A DNA stretch of 64,000 bases from Allacma fusca. Lineage: Eukaryota; Arthropoda; Collembola; Symphypleona; Sminthuridae. The translations under genes were made by a program, and so were the position numbers. This document shows, piece by piece, positions 11,628 to 23,070 of this stretch (position 1 is the stretch's first letter; the number at the start of each line of letters is the position of its first letter). Location: NCBI GenBank assembly GCA_947179485.1, contig OX359245.1, forward strand, positions 64,529,067 to 64,593,066, written 5' to 3'. Below the pieces are notes generated by a model that was given only the letters and a program-made list of their open reading frames with translations, made no database searches and was not told where the DNA came from.

Positions 11628-13832
11628 GTGTAAATAGTAAATTGTCCTGAGGGGTAGAAGTAGTTGTAGGAAAATTGCACTATGATTTTGAAGGAATTCT
11701 TTGATTAAATCAGTTTTCAAACAAACGTGAAATAATTTCATATTTTGTATGTCATAATAATTGTGTGTATCGTTACCTACATTTTAAAATAATTACTTTG
11801 CCAAATCTATTTAGTAACAATGCGTTGATAAATTCAAGGTAAATTTTGTAACACTATTGTATACAGCGGACACGTAACAAATAAAATGTAATATTTATTT
11901 ACAATTACCAGACCCTTTAGTTAGTCCGTTGAAATAGCACCTCAATGTAACGAAATTGCACCCAGCCTGATTGTGTACATGAGTTCATTCATAGGTATCT
12001 ATATGTAGAAGAGTCTTCAGGAAGAGTCAACTTCGAGAGCGACGCATTACAAGTCATTTTGACCTAAACACATTGCCAGTCCTGCTTCTGTTAAAAATAG
12101 GACATTGTGGAGAACCTTCTCAAATAGAAGTAATAATTATTGCTTTTCTATTCATTGTCCGAAATACTAAACTATAGTTCACTGGCCTCAAACTGACCTT
12201 TGTTGGTCTAGAGTAGTACCTTGACCTTAAATTGATCCCATTGGGTCACAAGTAGTCCCACGATCTCAAATTCATTTTATTGGGTAGCAGATAGTCTTAC
12301 GATCTCAAATTGGCCACAGTGGATGTTTATTTGACCGGCACATAAATAATAAATTTGCCGGCTCAATAAATTTGGGGTTTATTAAACTTCTTGCACAAGA
12401 TCTTTTGATGTACTGTGAATTCCAAAGGGAAATTTCATAAATTCCACTGAGCAATAAAGTTTTGGACGAATACAGTATGGTTTTCCGAACCAATTATTTA
12501 CAATTTTATTCCGACTCGGAGAATAAAATACGCAGTACCTACGGTTAACGTTCGAAATTGCTTTCTCAAGTGTAATAAAAGTGAGACTATGCAGGTTTGT
12601 TGCATTTGTGAAACTGCGGAATAAAAATGCGGAATTTTTCCACACTCGCTTTGCTCTCCATGTATCCGCGCCCTGCGGTTACAAGATTCATATTTTATTC
12701 ATTGATATCATGGCAAAACTCGAGCTAACCGAAAATGCTTAATCTGTAAATACAAATTCTTAGGTAGTATGAAAAGAAGTTACTAATCTAATTGTACGGA
12801 CCAAAATACATATTTCACCAGGAAGCTACAAATATTTACCACGAAATAATATAACCGTGACTTTTATAATGCATAAAAGCAATGCCGCTCCACGGTTTGA
12901 TATCGTTTGTCATACGCATGGACATATTTACAGTCTAACAAAAAAAAACTATTTTGGAAACGCCTCAGCGGCAAATGCAATGTTTACAATCTTCTGGCAT
13001 CCAATGGTTTTGTTACATGCAATTGCGAATTCTTAAAGAGTTGATTTTATTAAGGTCATATGTTTGATATTTAAGTCATTTAAAAATGTGTCTGTCTTCA
13101 AATCTGTGAGAAAATTCACAGAAAATCTATTATACATAATGTGTAAGATTTTACAACAGACGCAAAAAGTTTAACTTTTGAATTCTTCACTGATTACACA
13201 AGCGTGCTAAAGCGTCTGTCTCAGTATATCTACGTCTCTACACAGAATGTTTCAAAATTCCTCTCGATGGAAACTAATACATATTTACGGAGTTATATTG
13301 TATATTGGAGGTGAATAAGGTAAGAGGGGGTAGTAAAATGGAAAAGAATGGTTTTATTTAGGAGGAGTAAATCCAAGATGTAATAGGTTGAAGAGACAGA
13401 ACAAGAGTGAATTCTAGCTTAGCTTATTGTACGTACAACGGTTTAAAGAACAAGGAATACCAATCAAATCATCTGTTTTAGAGATACAATATAAAAGAGT
13501 GCATTGTTATCTAACACACAAATAATCCTAGTGGTAACTAGCAGCAACAAAATATTATTACATAGTGACACCATACTCTATAATGTATGTGACCCACAGC
13601 AACGCGATAATATGTAATTGCAAAAATGTTTACAAAAATGTGTATATCTGTTGGGAAAATGTTGGACGGTTCGAGCAAAATACTTCGTAATCTGTGAAAA
13701 TAATATTTATATCAAAAGCACATATGTACACATTATACGGAATCTTGCCGCGGGTGTCAATTACTGGTGGATAGGAAATCATCCTCGAAGTAAATAAAAA
13801 ATACCAAACAGCATATACATATGTACTTAGAT
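11628..13832. other. downstream flank of unit 2, Gr block lost
   Basis: Aligns with 17,480-18,140 after copy C and then with 4,220-4,900. Where unit 3 continues into the gustatory receptor, this unit breaks off near 13,080 and joins sequence matching 7,740 onwards, so the receptor is deleted here. A segment of about 330 bases at roughly 13,280-13,610 is absent from unit 1; its origin was not recognised. Short repeated lines on the ACTGGCCTCAAA and TTGGGTCACAAG theme occur at 12,180-12,300. No gene. Confidence 0.5.
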
Positions 13833-14893
13833 CAAGGATGGGAATCGGAATCGGAATTATATTCAAAAATTAAGGGATTTTAATTCATATTGGAATCCCA
13901 AATAATTCCCAGGAAGTATTTTAATTCAAAATTTCATTCAAAACATATTTTAGAATCGGAATTGGTATTTGAATATTTTTTACTGAATTCCAATTAAAAT
14001 AAAGTGTCTTCAATGGCACATTCTTATTTCATCAAGTGTACATACTTAATTATAAATTTAAAATTGTAACCATTTTTTACTTACAACGTAAATCTAATCA
14101 AAGAGCATTGGCGAACGTGTTTTTCATCCGAAATGAACATGATTCCGCATTCTACATAAAATAGAGTCGAGTTATTGGCACATGTCATAGGCTTTTGACG
14201 GTTGTGCTCAAAACTAGTGTTTGTCCTACAAGTTATTTACTCAAGTAATTTAAATCGTTCATACTGTTACATTTGCCCTACCCTATAAAACAATATGCCT
14301 CCTGACAGATGAGGTCATTTCTTCTATTTCTAACTTATATCTATCTTAATTGTTGACTACACTATTGCCTCATTTCCTGTTGTTCCCCTTTATTTCCATT
14401 GAGTCATGTTTACCTATTGGCTTTGGTGTCTTCGTTGTGTTGGAATGTGATGACTCTCTTATGTTTATTTTCCCCTTTTATTTCTAATATGTAACAATAC
14501 TAAAGATTTTTTTAGGTAACTAAAAATGGGCCGAAAACAATTAGTAATGTTGGAGTTCAAGTATCATTTGAGCGTGTTTTTCCAGCGCTTAAATTGATAC
14601 TTAATGACCTGCCAGAGAAACTATATCTGTAGTTTCCCAAAACATTGATGATATCCTGTTTCTAAGGTTGAACATTTTCCGTAGTTAAATTCTTTGTATT
14701 TTCAGTATACTAGCAGTATTCAAATAAATATTCCAATCGGAATTCATAATGAACGAATACTCGAGAATATTTAAATCCGTATTAGAATTCATATTTTTCA
14801 GTATTGCAATAGGTAATTATTTTAAATCGGAATCCTTCGCTTTGAGTATTTTAATTCGAATTAAAATTCTTATTTTCCGATTTCCCATCCTTG
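13833..14893. mobile_element. hAT-like non-autonomous element, GGAATC-word type
   Basis: 1,061 bp. Perfect ends CAAGGATGGGAA/TTCCCATCCTTG, with the 8-bp duplication ACTTAGAT at 13,825-13,832 and 14,894-14,901. Unit 1 has the empty site near 8,165. Both ends are tandem GGAATC/GAATTCC words that start inside the terminal repeat; the middle is AT-rich. The short open frame inside is repeat-derived. Confidence 0.9.
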
Positions 14894-15298
14894 ACTTAGA
14901 TTCGTATAAGCTTCATAAATATTATAAAAACCTGAGTATACACAGATGTGTGGGAGTTGGCTTGTTAATATTCAAACTTCTTCACAATTGCAATGCAAAA
15001 ATGACCAAAAATCTCTGTTGCTTTTATATTCGTGAGTTCGAAGCTCATATGTGTGTCTCTGCTTATTCATGAGCATCAACTAATAAATATAAACAAATAA
15101 TATATAAATATATAATTATTTTCCAAAAATACAAAAGGCTGTTTTCATGAATTGGTTCACTCATTGTCAGCAATGATCCCTTAAGAATTATTTTCACTTC
15201 TGTTGAAGTTGACTCAATCGTCATTTGAGTAATTTTAAAATAGTTCCTGGTGAATCAAGCCCATTTTAACAACTATTTCAGCCATTGCCGAGGTTAAA
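14894..15298. other. upstream flank of SDR copy C
   Basis: Conserved with 8,190-8,574 before copy B; the probable promoter and 5' UTR region of the SDR gene. No gene. Confidence 0.5.
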
Positions 15299-17171
15299 AT
15301 GGATTTTTTCTATCTCCTAGGTTTGATTATTGTATTGACCCTAGTTTCTGTCACTGTTTTGATACTCGTAAATGATAGTGATATTGTGACATTTCTCGCC
15401 GAACGACTTGGCAAGGATCCGGGTAACCACATTTTGTCTCAAATACCTTTATGAATACATCAAAGAAATGTTTACATTCTTGTTATAATTATTATGTTTG
15501 AGATAGAGCGACAGAGAGCATTTCTATTGGGTATGTATTGGGAGGGAGACATATTGCTATTTTGATATAGGTAAAAAGCCGTGGTCAGACTTTTGCGGGA
15601 AGACGACAAGGTTTTTCAGAGGGAAAAATAATTCTTTCAGAGAAATTTACAACGGGGATTGATTGCTTTGGGGATATTAAATTTTCGTCGAACCAAAACG
15701 ACACAAAAATGTTAACTTTGTTTCTTTTGGAATACTTCCAGGCACCGTGTTCAAAGGGAAAGTGGTATGGCTGACAGGGGCCTCTAGTGGCATTGGCGAG
15801 AGCATCGCCAGAGTTGGCAAAATGTGGCGCAAAGATTATTTTATCTGCAAGGCGATTGGAGGAGCTGGAGCGAGTTAGGAGCAATTGTTTAAGTATGGAC
15901 CACAATTTCGTTATTAATAAATTATTTTCAGATAAAAAACTGGCTATTTTAACGCTTCGATAATGAAAACATTTGCCATAAACTAATTTTGAAATGATTC
16001 CGTTCCAGAAATTAACACCCTGCTTCGCGAAAAAGATGTACTTGTTTTGCCATTGGATATGGTAGACCTGAAGTCACATGAGCCGGCCCTTCAAAAAATC
16101 CTGGAACATTTTGGGAAAGTAAGTGATAAATACCTGGTTTTTTCCAATAATTGTTTTCCTACAAAATGTAATCAGTAAGAATTATTTTTTAATTTTTAGT
16201 TGGACGCCCTCATTAGCAATGCTGGAAGATACATTAAGGGCGACTGGCACGAGATTGACCTGGCAGTGGATAAAGAACTCTTTGAGGTCAATGTGTTTTC
16301 TGTGATAAACATGAACCGATTGGTCGTAAAGCATTTCCTTCAAGTTGGAGGAGGTCAGATTGCCGTAGTGTCCAGTGTTGCTGGGAAAGTTGGTGTGGTT
16401 TTATCCGGACCATATTCGGCATCAAAACATGCTCTTCAGGTGAACTTTACGCATTCATAACGCTGCACATTGTTGATGTTTCGCTGTTTTTTTCCTTGGA
16501 AATTTGGTTACAGAATTTTCAACAACAACAAAATACTTAAATAATACTTATATTAATAATATTTTAATAAGTTTAAGTTAAACGAATTCTGTTTCATTTT
16601 TTGTATTTAGGGGTATTTTAACACCCTCCGAATGGAAACATATGGGAAAAACATCCATGTCACCTTAATTTGTCCGGGTCCCGTCCGAACTCCAATATAC
16701 CAGGCAGCATTCACTCATCAGTCTGGCGAAGTAAGGAAGGAAAATACTTTAAATAATGTTATTGCTGTCCAGTAAAATTATAATTTTACTATATTTTTTC
16801 CAAGAATGAATTAAATGTTTAAGAATATTTAAATCTGGAACAGACAACAGAGAGGAAGCCACTACAAGGGGAAATATCCGAAAATTGGATGACTTCAGAG
16901 AGATGTGCATTTCTATCGCTCGTTGCGATTGCCAACAAACTGGCTGAAACTTGGCTCTCGAAACTACCCATCATTCCCACGATCTATGCTCTACTGTACT
17001 TGCCAGTAGTGAGCGAGTTGTAAGATTTTCCTTAATTTTACAGTATTTTTGATTGGGTGATTAAAAGTAAAATTTTAAGCAAAAGCAAATAAATTATCGT
17101 TCTTGATCTTTCACAGTTTGACAAGACTGGTATTTCCATCCATAGTCAAAAGGATGAAGAAGAGCAACTGA
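15299..17171 (+). pseudogene. DHRS7-like short-chain dehydrogenase, copy C (frameshifted)
   Basis: Same seven-exon structure: 15299-15422, 15742-15892, 16009-16118, 16200-16439, 16611-16730, 16844-17019, 17117-17171. Exon 2 is 151 bases against 153 in A and B: CA is missing where the others read GCCACAGAG and this one GCCAGAG, just after the TGASSGIG-coding stretch. This shifts the frame in the Rossmann cofactor domain. All other exons are open and in phase. The active-site stretch reads SSVAGK followed by YSASK, closer to the general SDR pattern than SSTSGK in A and B. The gene is recently dead unless the deletion is an assembly error. Introns 4-5 and 5-6 are almost identical to copy B, so B and C are the youngest pair or have been converted. 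Confidence 0.85.
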
Positions 17172-18899
17172 TTCCGCAGTGCTTGTATATTCCCAGGAAT
17201 TTATTAAAGATTGTTTCTACGTCATGGGAGTCAGGGCGTGATGAAAATTATAAATCGGAGCTAGGTATACAGAAAATATTTTTCAGCTGGTTATGTAAGT
17301 ATAATATTAATAAAACTATTTACTCAAGTAGACAATCATGTGCTTATAGATACCTATTGAAATAATTTCGGAAAGTGGTTACTATTTGATTTGCATTGTA
17401 GTTTGTTCTTGAAAGAGGTGAGTGATTACAGTAAATAAGATTGAGATTAGACAATAATTTAGTGTAAATTGTAAATTGTCCTGAGGGGTAGAAGTAGTTG
17501 TAGGAAAGTTGCACTTTGAATTTGGAGGAATTTTTCATTAAGTCAGTTTTCAAACAAATGTGAAATAATTTCAGATTTTGCATGTCATAATAATTGTGGG
17601 TGTTGTTATCTACATTTTAAAATAATTACTTTGTCAAATCTATTTAGTAACAATGTGTTGATAAATTCAAGGTAAATTCTGTAACACTATTGTATACAGC
17701 GGACACGTAACAAATAAAATGTAATTTATTTACAATTACCAGACCCTTTAGTTAGTCCGCTCAAATAGCACCTCAATGTAACGAAATTCCAACCAGCCTG
17801 ATTGTGTACATGAGTTCATTCATATATTAAATTCATAAGAGTTTTCAGGAACAGCGAACTTTGGAACAGACGTATTACAAGTAATTTTGACTTAAACACA
17901 TTGTCAGTCCTGCTTCTGTCAAAAAAAGGACATTGCGGAGAATCTTGTCAAACAGAATGATACATAATTATTGCTTTCTATTCATTGTCCGAAATACTAG
18001 ACTATAGTTCACTGGCCTCAAACTGACCTTCGTTGGTCTAGAGTAGTACTATGACCTTGAATTGATCTCATTGGGTCACAAGTAGTCCCACGATCTCAAA
18101 TTCATTTTATTGGGTAGCAGATAGTCTTACGATCTCAAATTGGCCACAGTGGATGCTTATTTGGCCGGCACATGCTGAATTTGAAAAAATGCCTGCCCTA
18201 GGCTGAATATGCCCGAAATGTCCAAAAGTGTCATAGATACCCAAAATGTCAGGGTAATTTTGGCAGGCATAGTGCCGAAATAGTATTTTCAATTGTATTA
18301 CAACCATGCCTGATATACATATATGTATCTGTGCCCCGCGTGACTTTGCACTTAAGTTCTAGTCATCGATCATTTTTTTCATTTATATCATGACAAAGTT
18401 CGAGCTAGCAGAAAATGCTTAATCTGTAAATACAAATTCGTAGGTAGTATAGAATGAAGTCATTAGTCTAATTGTACAGCCCAAAATACATATGACCAGG
18501 AAGCTACAAATATTTATCACGAAATAATATTATCGTGACTTTTTAATGCATAGAAGCAATGCCCTTCCATGGTTTAATGTCGTTTGTCATATGCATGAAC
18601 GTATTCATATTCTAACAAAAAATACTATTTTGGAAACGCCTCGTGCGCAAATCCATTTATTTAATCAATTTAGCATTGCGACTATTTTTTTGTAAAATAT
18701 ACATATCTCGTTGCCTTGATTCAGTATTCACATTTTAAGCCCTTATGTTTACAATCTGCTGGCATCCAACGGTTTTGTTACATGCCACATATTGCAAATT
18801 CTTAAGCTTGTGTTGCTTCCATTAAAGTCAATTTAGTTTGAGGCTTGAGTCAGTCCTTTTCCTTCACCACGAATGCGTATACACAAGGAAAACTTCAAA
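17172..18899. other. flank between SDR copy C and gustatory receptor
   Basis: Up to about 18,170 it aligns with 10,452-10,749 plus 11,628-12,350, without the transposon of unit 2. At 18,190-18,283 a small inverted pair (ATGCCTGCC ... GGCAGGCAT) encloses GCCC/GGGC-type words; this could be a tiny MITE. From 18,370 it matches 4,440-4,970 and 12,700-13,080 and leads into the receptor gene. No open frame recognised. Confidence 0.5.
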
Positions 18900-21018
18900 A
18901 TGAAAATGATGTTTGTAAATAAAGTCCTGGGCAATCAAGAATTGAGCTCAGAATCTGAGAAAAGGACTTTGAACGATCTTTGGCCCTATCTGTTTCTTCT
19001 ACGGATTTCATCGACGCGTCCAATAAGGCGAAGGAATTCGTTAGCCGACATTATAAATTCCAGGAAAGCGTTTTTCGTCAAATGGTTCTCACCAATTACT
19101 TTCTTTTCTGGAACTTTATCCGTTTTGACCCTATACCTTTTCATAGTATTGGTACTAAATGGAGGATGCGAAGTTTACTGGCCTCAAAAGTTGTAAGTGA
19201 TATTTTCAGTATGATTTACATCCCTCACAATACAAATAACTTTTCAAGGGATGGAGAAGCCCTTCTTAGATTCCGTTCTCTATAAAATAATTATTATAAG
19301 AGTAAAATTAATGTAACTTTATTTCGTATGACCCTGTACGTGATTTGGAAAAGGGGTTTTACAATTTTAAACCCTAATATTACTTATTTGAACTACTAAA
19401 TTGCTAAAACTGAAGTGCTTTTTTTGACTGCAGATTCAATTTTAAAGATCTCATGTTGACACCGACTCGTGGTAGCGCATCGGCTAGTGAAGTAAAGAAT
19501 TTTTACAAGATCAGCTATTTCGTGCTCCCGATTATAAGGTTAATTGTAATTTCACACCAACTGATCAATATCGAGGGGGCAGTAAATCATTTAAATGCAA
19601 TCTATGATTTCGCTGACGACCTTCAAACTTATTGCGCCGCAAGGTGTGCTAACTTCAGTTCGAAAATCCGGAGAAATTCCATCAGAACTGCGGCACTGTT
19701 TGTTGGAATACCATTTTTGGCGGCACTTCCAGCAATGGTGTACTCATTTTCAACTGATGTAGTGCTGGCCCCGATGATAGTCCGGGAAATCATGTGTATT
19801 ATTATTCCGCTTCAAATGGTAGTCATGTATTACGTTGATGACGCGGATTTTATAATTCAGTGCGATATTGCCTCGGAGTTTTATCGGCAGGTAAAAGCTG
19901 CGTATAGGATAAACAGTTAGATTCGTATAATCATCAATAATTATATTTTTATACTAAAAATGATTTAATTTTTTACTATAATATTTCTGATCTAGATTGA
20001 AATGGTCTTAGTAGAAACGCAAGAACATTTGATGGGTAACGATAGGAGCATTCGTTTGGAAGATGCTCAAAAATGGCACCAATTGTTAAAAAGGAATCGC
20101 ATGATCGTTGGCCAGATCGGATCGATCACTAAAATCCCACAACTTCTGTCCCTTTTGGAAGTCACCGGGAATTTAACGGTTTTCTTGTACTCGATTTTCA
20201 ATTTAGCGACTTCCCTTAACTCACCAGAGAATGCCTTTTTAAAGACGACAGCGGGTTATACGTTCGTTGGTTTAATTCGGCTGCATTTCAAAACTCGGAA
20301 GGCTGAGCAAGTCACAGCTGCAGTAAAATATATTAATTTACAAAAATGCATTTTTAAAATAAAATAGTTTTTAAAATTTTAAATGACGTTATGAAATTAA
20401 AACATATATTTGCTTCACATGATAATTATGGTGATTTTTTAGGAAGGTCGTGTACATGATGCTTTGTTTGCTTTAAATGAATTCCCTCAAGCCCTTGAAG
20501 TCCAATTGGAGGTAAATAATAGTGTATTTGTCACACTTAGAAAGATTATTGTACAGTTGCACAAAGTTTAAAAAAAATTATCCATATCATTTTGTTTCAG
20601 CTCCAGGGAATGAGAAACACAATTACTGCTACGCCAGCACGGATAGCTTTTGGAAACTACGTTGTACTTCATAAAGGTGTACTTTTGTCGGTAATAATAA
20701 ACAAAAATAATGCACTCTCTTTATATAAGAGCCCTTTTAAAAAGGAACCGAATTCGAGTTTTAAATCTAATTTAATCTAATGAACCTTAAATGAGAGACA
20801 TAATGTTGACTATAGGAATTTGTCAGATTATTTCGGTTCCTTTAACGACAACGCTGATGTACAAGAATCTGTTACAGAGACAGTACACTCAATTGTTTAA
20901 AATATTAAATTATACAGCAACATCATCAGTATTTTATCCGTTCTTTTTGTTACAGATATTCAATCAAGTGGTCACATATCTAATTGTTCTGCTGCAATTC
21001 GACAAGTCAAACTCGTAG
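18900..21018 (+). CDS. gustatory receptor (7tm_7 family)
   Basis: Predicted seven-transmembrane ligand-gated chemoreceptor of the insect gustatory receptor family, acting in the dendritic membrane of sensory neurons; the ligand is unknown. Six exons by GT-AG signals and phase: 18900-19192, 19434-19890, 19996-20322, 20443-20511, 20601-20690, 20956-21018, giving 432 residues, a usual Gr length. The last exon encodes TYLIVLLQF, matching the family signature TYxxxxxQF, and is preceded by a phase-0 intron as in many Gr genes. Hydrophobic segments lie in exons 1, 2 (several) and 3. An in-frame ATG 27 bases upstream is possible, but the unit 1 relic lacks it. The stop codon abuts a hAT-like insertion. 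Relics lie at 4,970-5,400 and 37,300-37,610. Confidence 0.82.
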
Positions 21019-21025
21019 ATCAGAG

Positions 21026-21681
21026 TATAGCTCCTTATCGAGTTCGAGTATACCGGCGAGTATCGAGTACGAGTACGAGTTCGAGTCGAGTACGGTCAAA
21101 TTTTTGTGAATACTCGATACTTGAAATGGGTTTCGAGTACGGGTAACGATTTTTCACATACTTACGAGTACGAGTATCTAACGAGTACGAGTCCAATAAA
21201 AATACTCATAAGGGTTATCGAGTTCGAGTTCGAGTACCACATGCTCAATATACGAGTACGCGTTCACGTGCACACAAGTGTTGCAAACTTTTGAATTTCC
21301 AGTAAAGAGACGAAGGCGCTAATATGAAATTGTCACAAAAAATCGTTGTATCCACCAGTCACGACTCTCTCAGGTTTCTAAAATCTAAAAAAAATTACTG
21401 CTCAATTGTGGTCTTGTTATTATTAAATACTCGAGTATGAAGACTCGAGTCACGGCACGAGTACGAGTACGGGATTTCGGTATTTACAGTTCCGTACTCG
21501 CGAGTATGAAACAAGTTCGGGTTCTGAACTGGAACTCGGTCGCTTATTTCAAGTATTTTCCTGAGTACTCGTATATGTGGCGAGTACGAGTACCTTGGAT
21601 TGGAGTCCATACTCGATGCTTCGATTTCGAGTACGAGTTCGAGTACGGTTCCGCAAGGTAATCACTCAATAAGGAGCTATA
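21026..21681. mobile_element. hAT-like non-autonomous element, CGAGTAC-word type, at the Gr stop codon
   Basis: 656 bp. Ends TATAGCTCCTTAT/ATAAGGAGCTATA; 8-bp duplication GATCAGAG at 21,018-21,025 and 21,682-21,689 (a longer shared string, TAGATCAGAGTAT, leaves the exact boundary open). Most of the element is CGAGTA/TACTCG words, with an AT-rich centre. The last base of the receptor stop codon is the first base of the duplication. An AATAAA at 21,195-21,200 lies inside the element. Confidence 0.87.
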
Positions 21682-23070
21682 GATCAGAGTATATGTATAA
21701 TTATTTACTGTTGGACAACTATTAACCCGCTTTATTTTGATGCAGAGTTTTTCATCACCCTTATATTTGAGTAACTCGCAAAAAAAAACCAATCCGCAAC
21801 AAACTCCGCGTTTGTTCGGGGATTAAAATCGCCGCGATCTTAGGCCTTAACACCAGTCCTCATTCCATATTTATAGGCACTACCACTTGAGAGACTATAA
21901 AGCTTTTGGAGTATTCATAATTGTGTAATTGTGACAATCGTCAGTAACATTTTAATTCTAATGACTATATTTATCATTTATAGAGCTTCATTTGGGAAAG
22001 TTTCAATATGTCATGTTGCCAAGTAAATTGTGCAACATTGTTAAAAATCCTTTAAGCTAATAAACGTTGGATGTACACTAAAAGAATTATATTCACTACA
22101 ATGACCTGACCATGTGACCTCTCTATTTAAGTCCACTGGTTGTCAGCCACACCCCTTTAAAATGAAATTATACTTTAGTGCATGACTGGTTTATACCTAA
22201 TTATACGTAGCGTAACAGAAATGTTCAAATATCCTTGCGCAGGAACAGCCCTGGTGGAACTAACTTCTATACCTGTAATTAAAATCCAACAGAAGTTCAG
22301 TTATTCTGGTTTCTGGGCTCGTAGTGTCTAGTTTGCAAGCAGCTCCAGACGCTATTCATAACACAGCGTGGTCATCAGTATAGCAAGTACCACATGTCTA
22401 TTTATTATTTTGTGCTACTCACGTAGTCTGTTCCGTAACCTCCAACTACTATTTTTGTTTTTGGCAAGCGTGGAGTGAGCAACATTCAAGAGAATATAGA
22501 ATCTCTAAATACCAGTGCGGGAAAAATTTATATAATTACTTTGTACTGATTATACAAAATTTTTTTTAAATTTTGTCAATAATTTGATCTATCATTCTTG
22601 TTTGAAGCCCAACTTGAGAGCAGAGGTGGGGTATTTTGAATTTTTAAATGTCCGCGAAAAATCATTTTTAAATTTTAAATCTGAAATGTTTTCCTTACAG
22701 GACTGGAAATCCCTGAGAGAAGCTATCAACAAATATCGAATTATCCGTTCACAAAACAAATTTCCCTGAAGACGCCGAATATTTTGAAGATCCCTTGGAC
22801 GGAAAGGTCAACGAATTTAAAAATCTCTGGTCAGAAGGAATATTCCCTTTCAAATTTTCCATGACAGAATTTTGTATTCTATTTTTTTTTAATCTTTTTT
22901 TTTTTTAAGAATAATCCTTGTATGCGTTCCCTCTCTCTTTAGCAGTTGGAGTCATTTACACTGTGCAAAAGATTATGCTTATGCTCATATATGATATATA
23001 TATAATGTAGCTTGTGATTTTTTTATTTTCAGTACAAACAAATTGATGAAGTAGGGATTTTTGTTGAGGA
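21682..23070. other. 5' flank and leader of zinc-finger gene 1
   Basis: Aligns with 37,680-39,210 upstream of the split zinc-finger gene and in part with 31,900-33,010 and 63,720-64,000, so it is the conserved upstream region of the zinc-finger family. It includes the ATTGTGACAATCGTCAGTAA stretch, AAAATCTCTGG/AATTTCCCTG motifs, and a splice acceptor (TTTTATTTTCAG) ending at 23,032. That leaves a 38-base 5' UTR in the coding exon. The upstream exon is not certain. Confidence 0.6.

Noticed and set aside
13280-13610. Unit-2-only segment as a solo LTR
   Set aside because: No convincing TG...CA ends with a direct repeat were found; left unassigned.
14749-15072. 107-codon frame across the end of a hAT-like element
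   Set aside because: Runs through the terminal repeat and target duplication; no protein features.
20791-21018. 75-codon plus-strand frame taken as one receptor exon
   Set aside because: Its first part is intronic: joining exon 5 (phase 0 at 20,690) straight to 20,956 gives the expected spacing before TYLIVLLQF, while the longer version adds a non-family stretch and has no phase-compatible acceptor.
21437-21792. Overlapping frames rich in RVRVR or EYEYE
   Set aside because: Products of the CGAGTAC word array in the hAT-like element.
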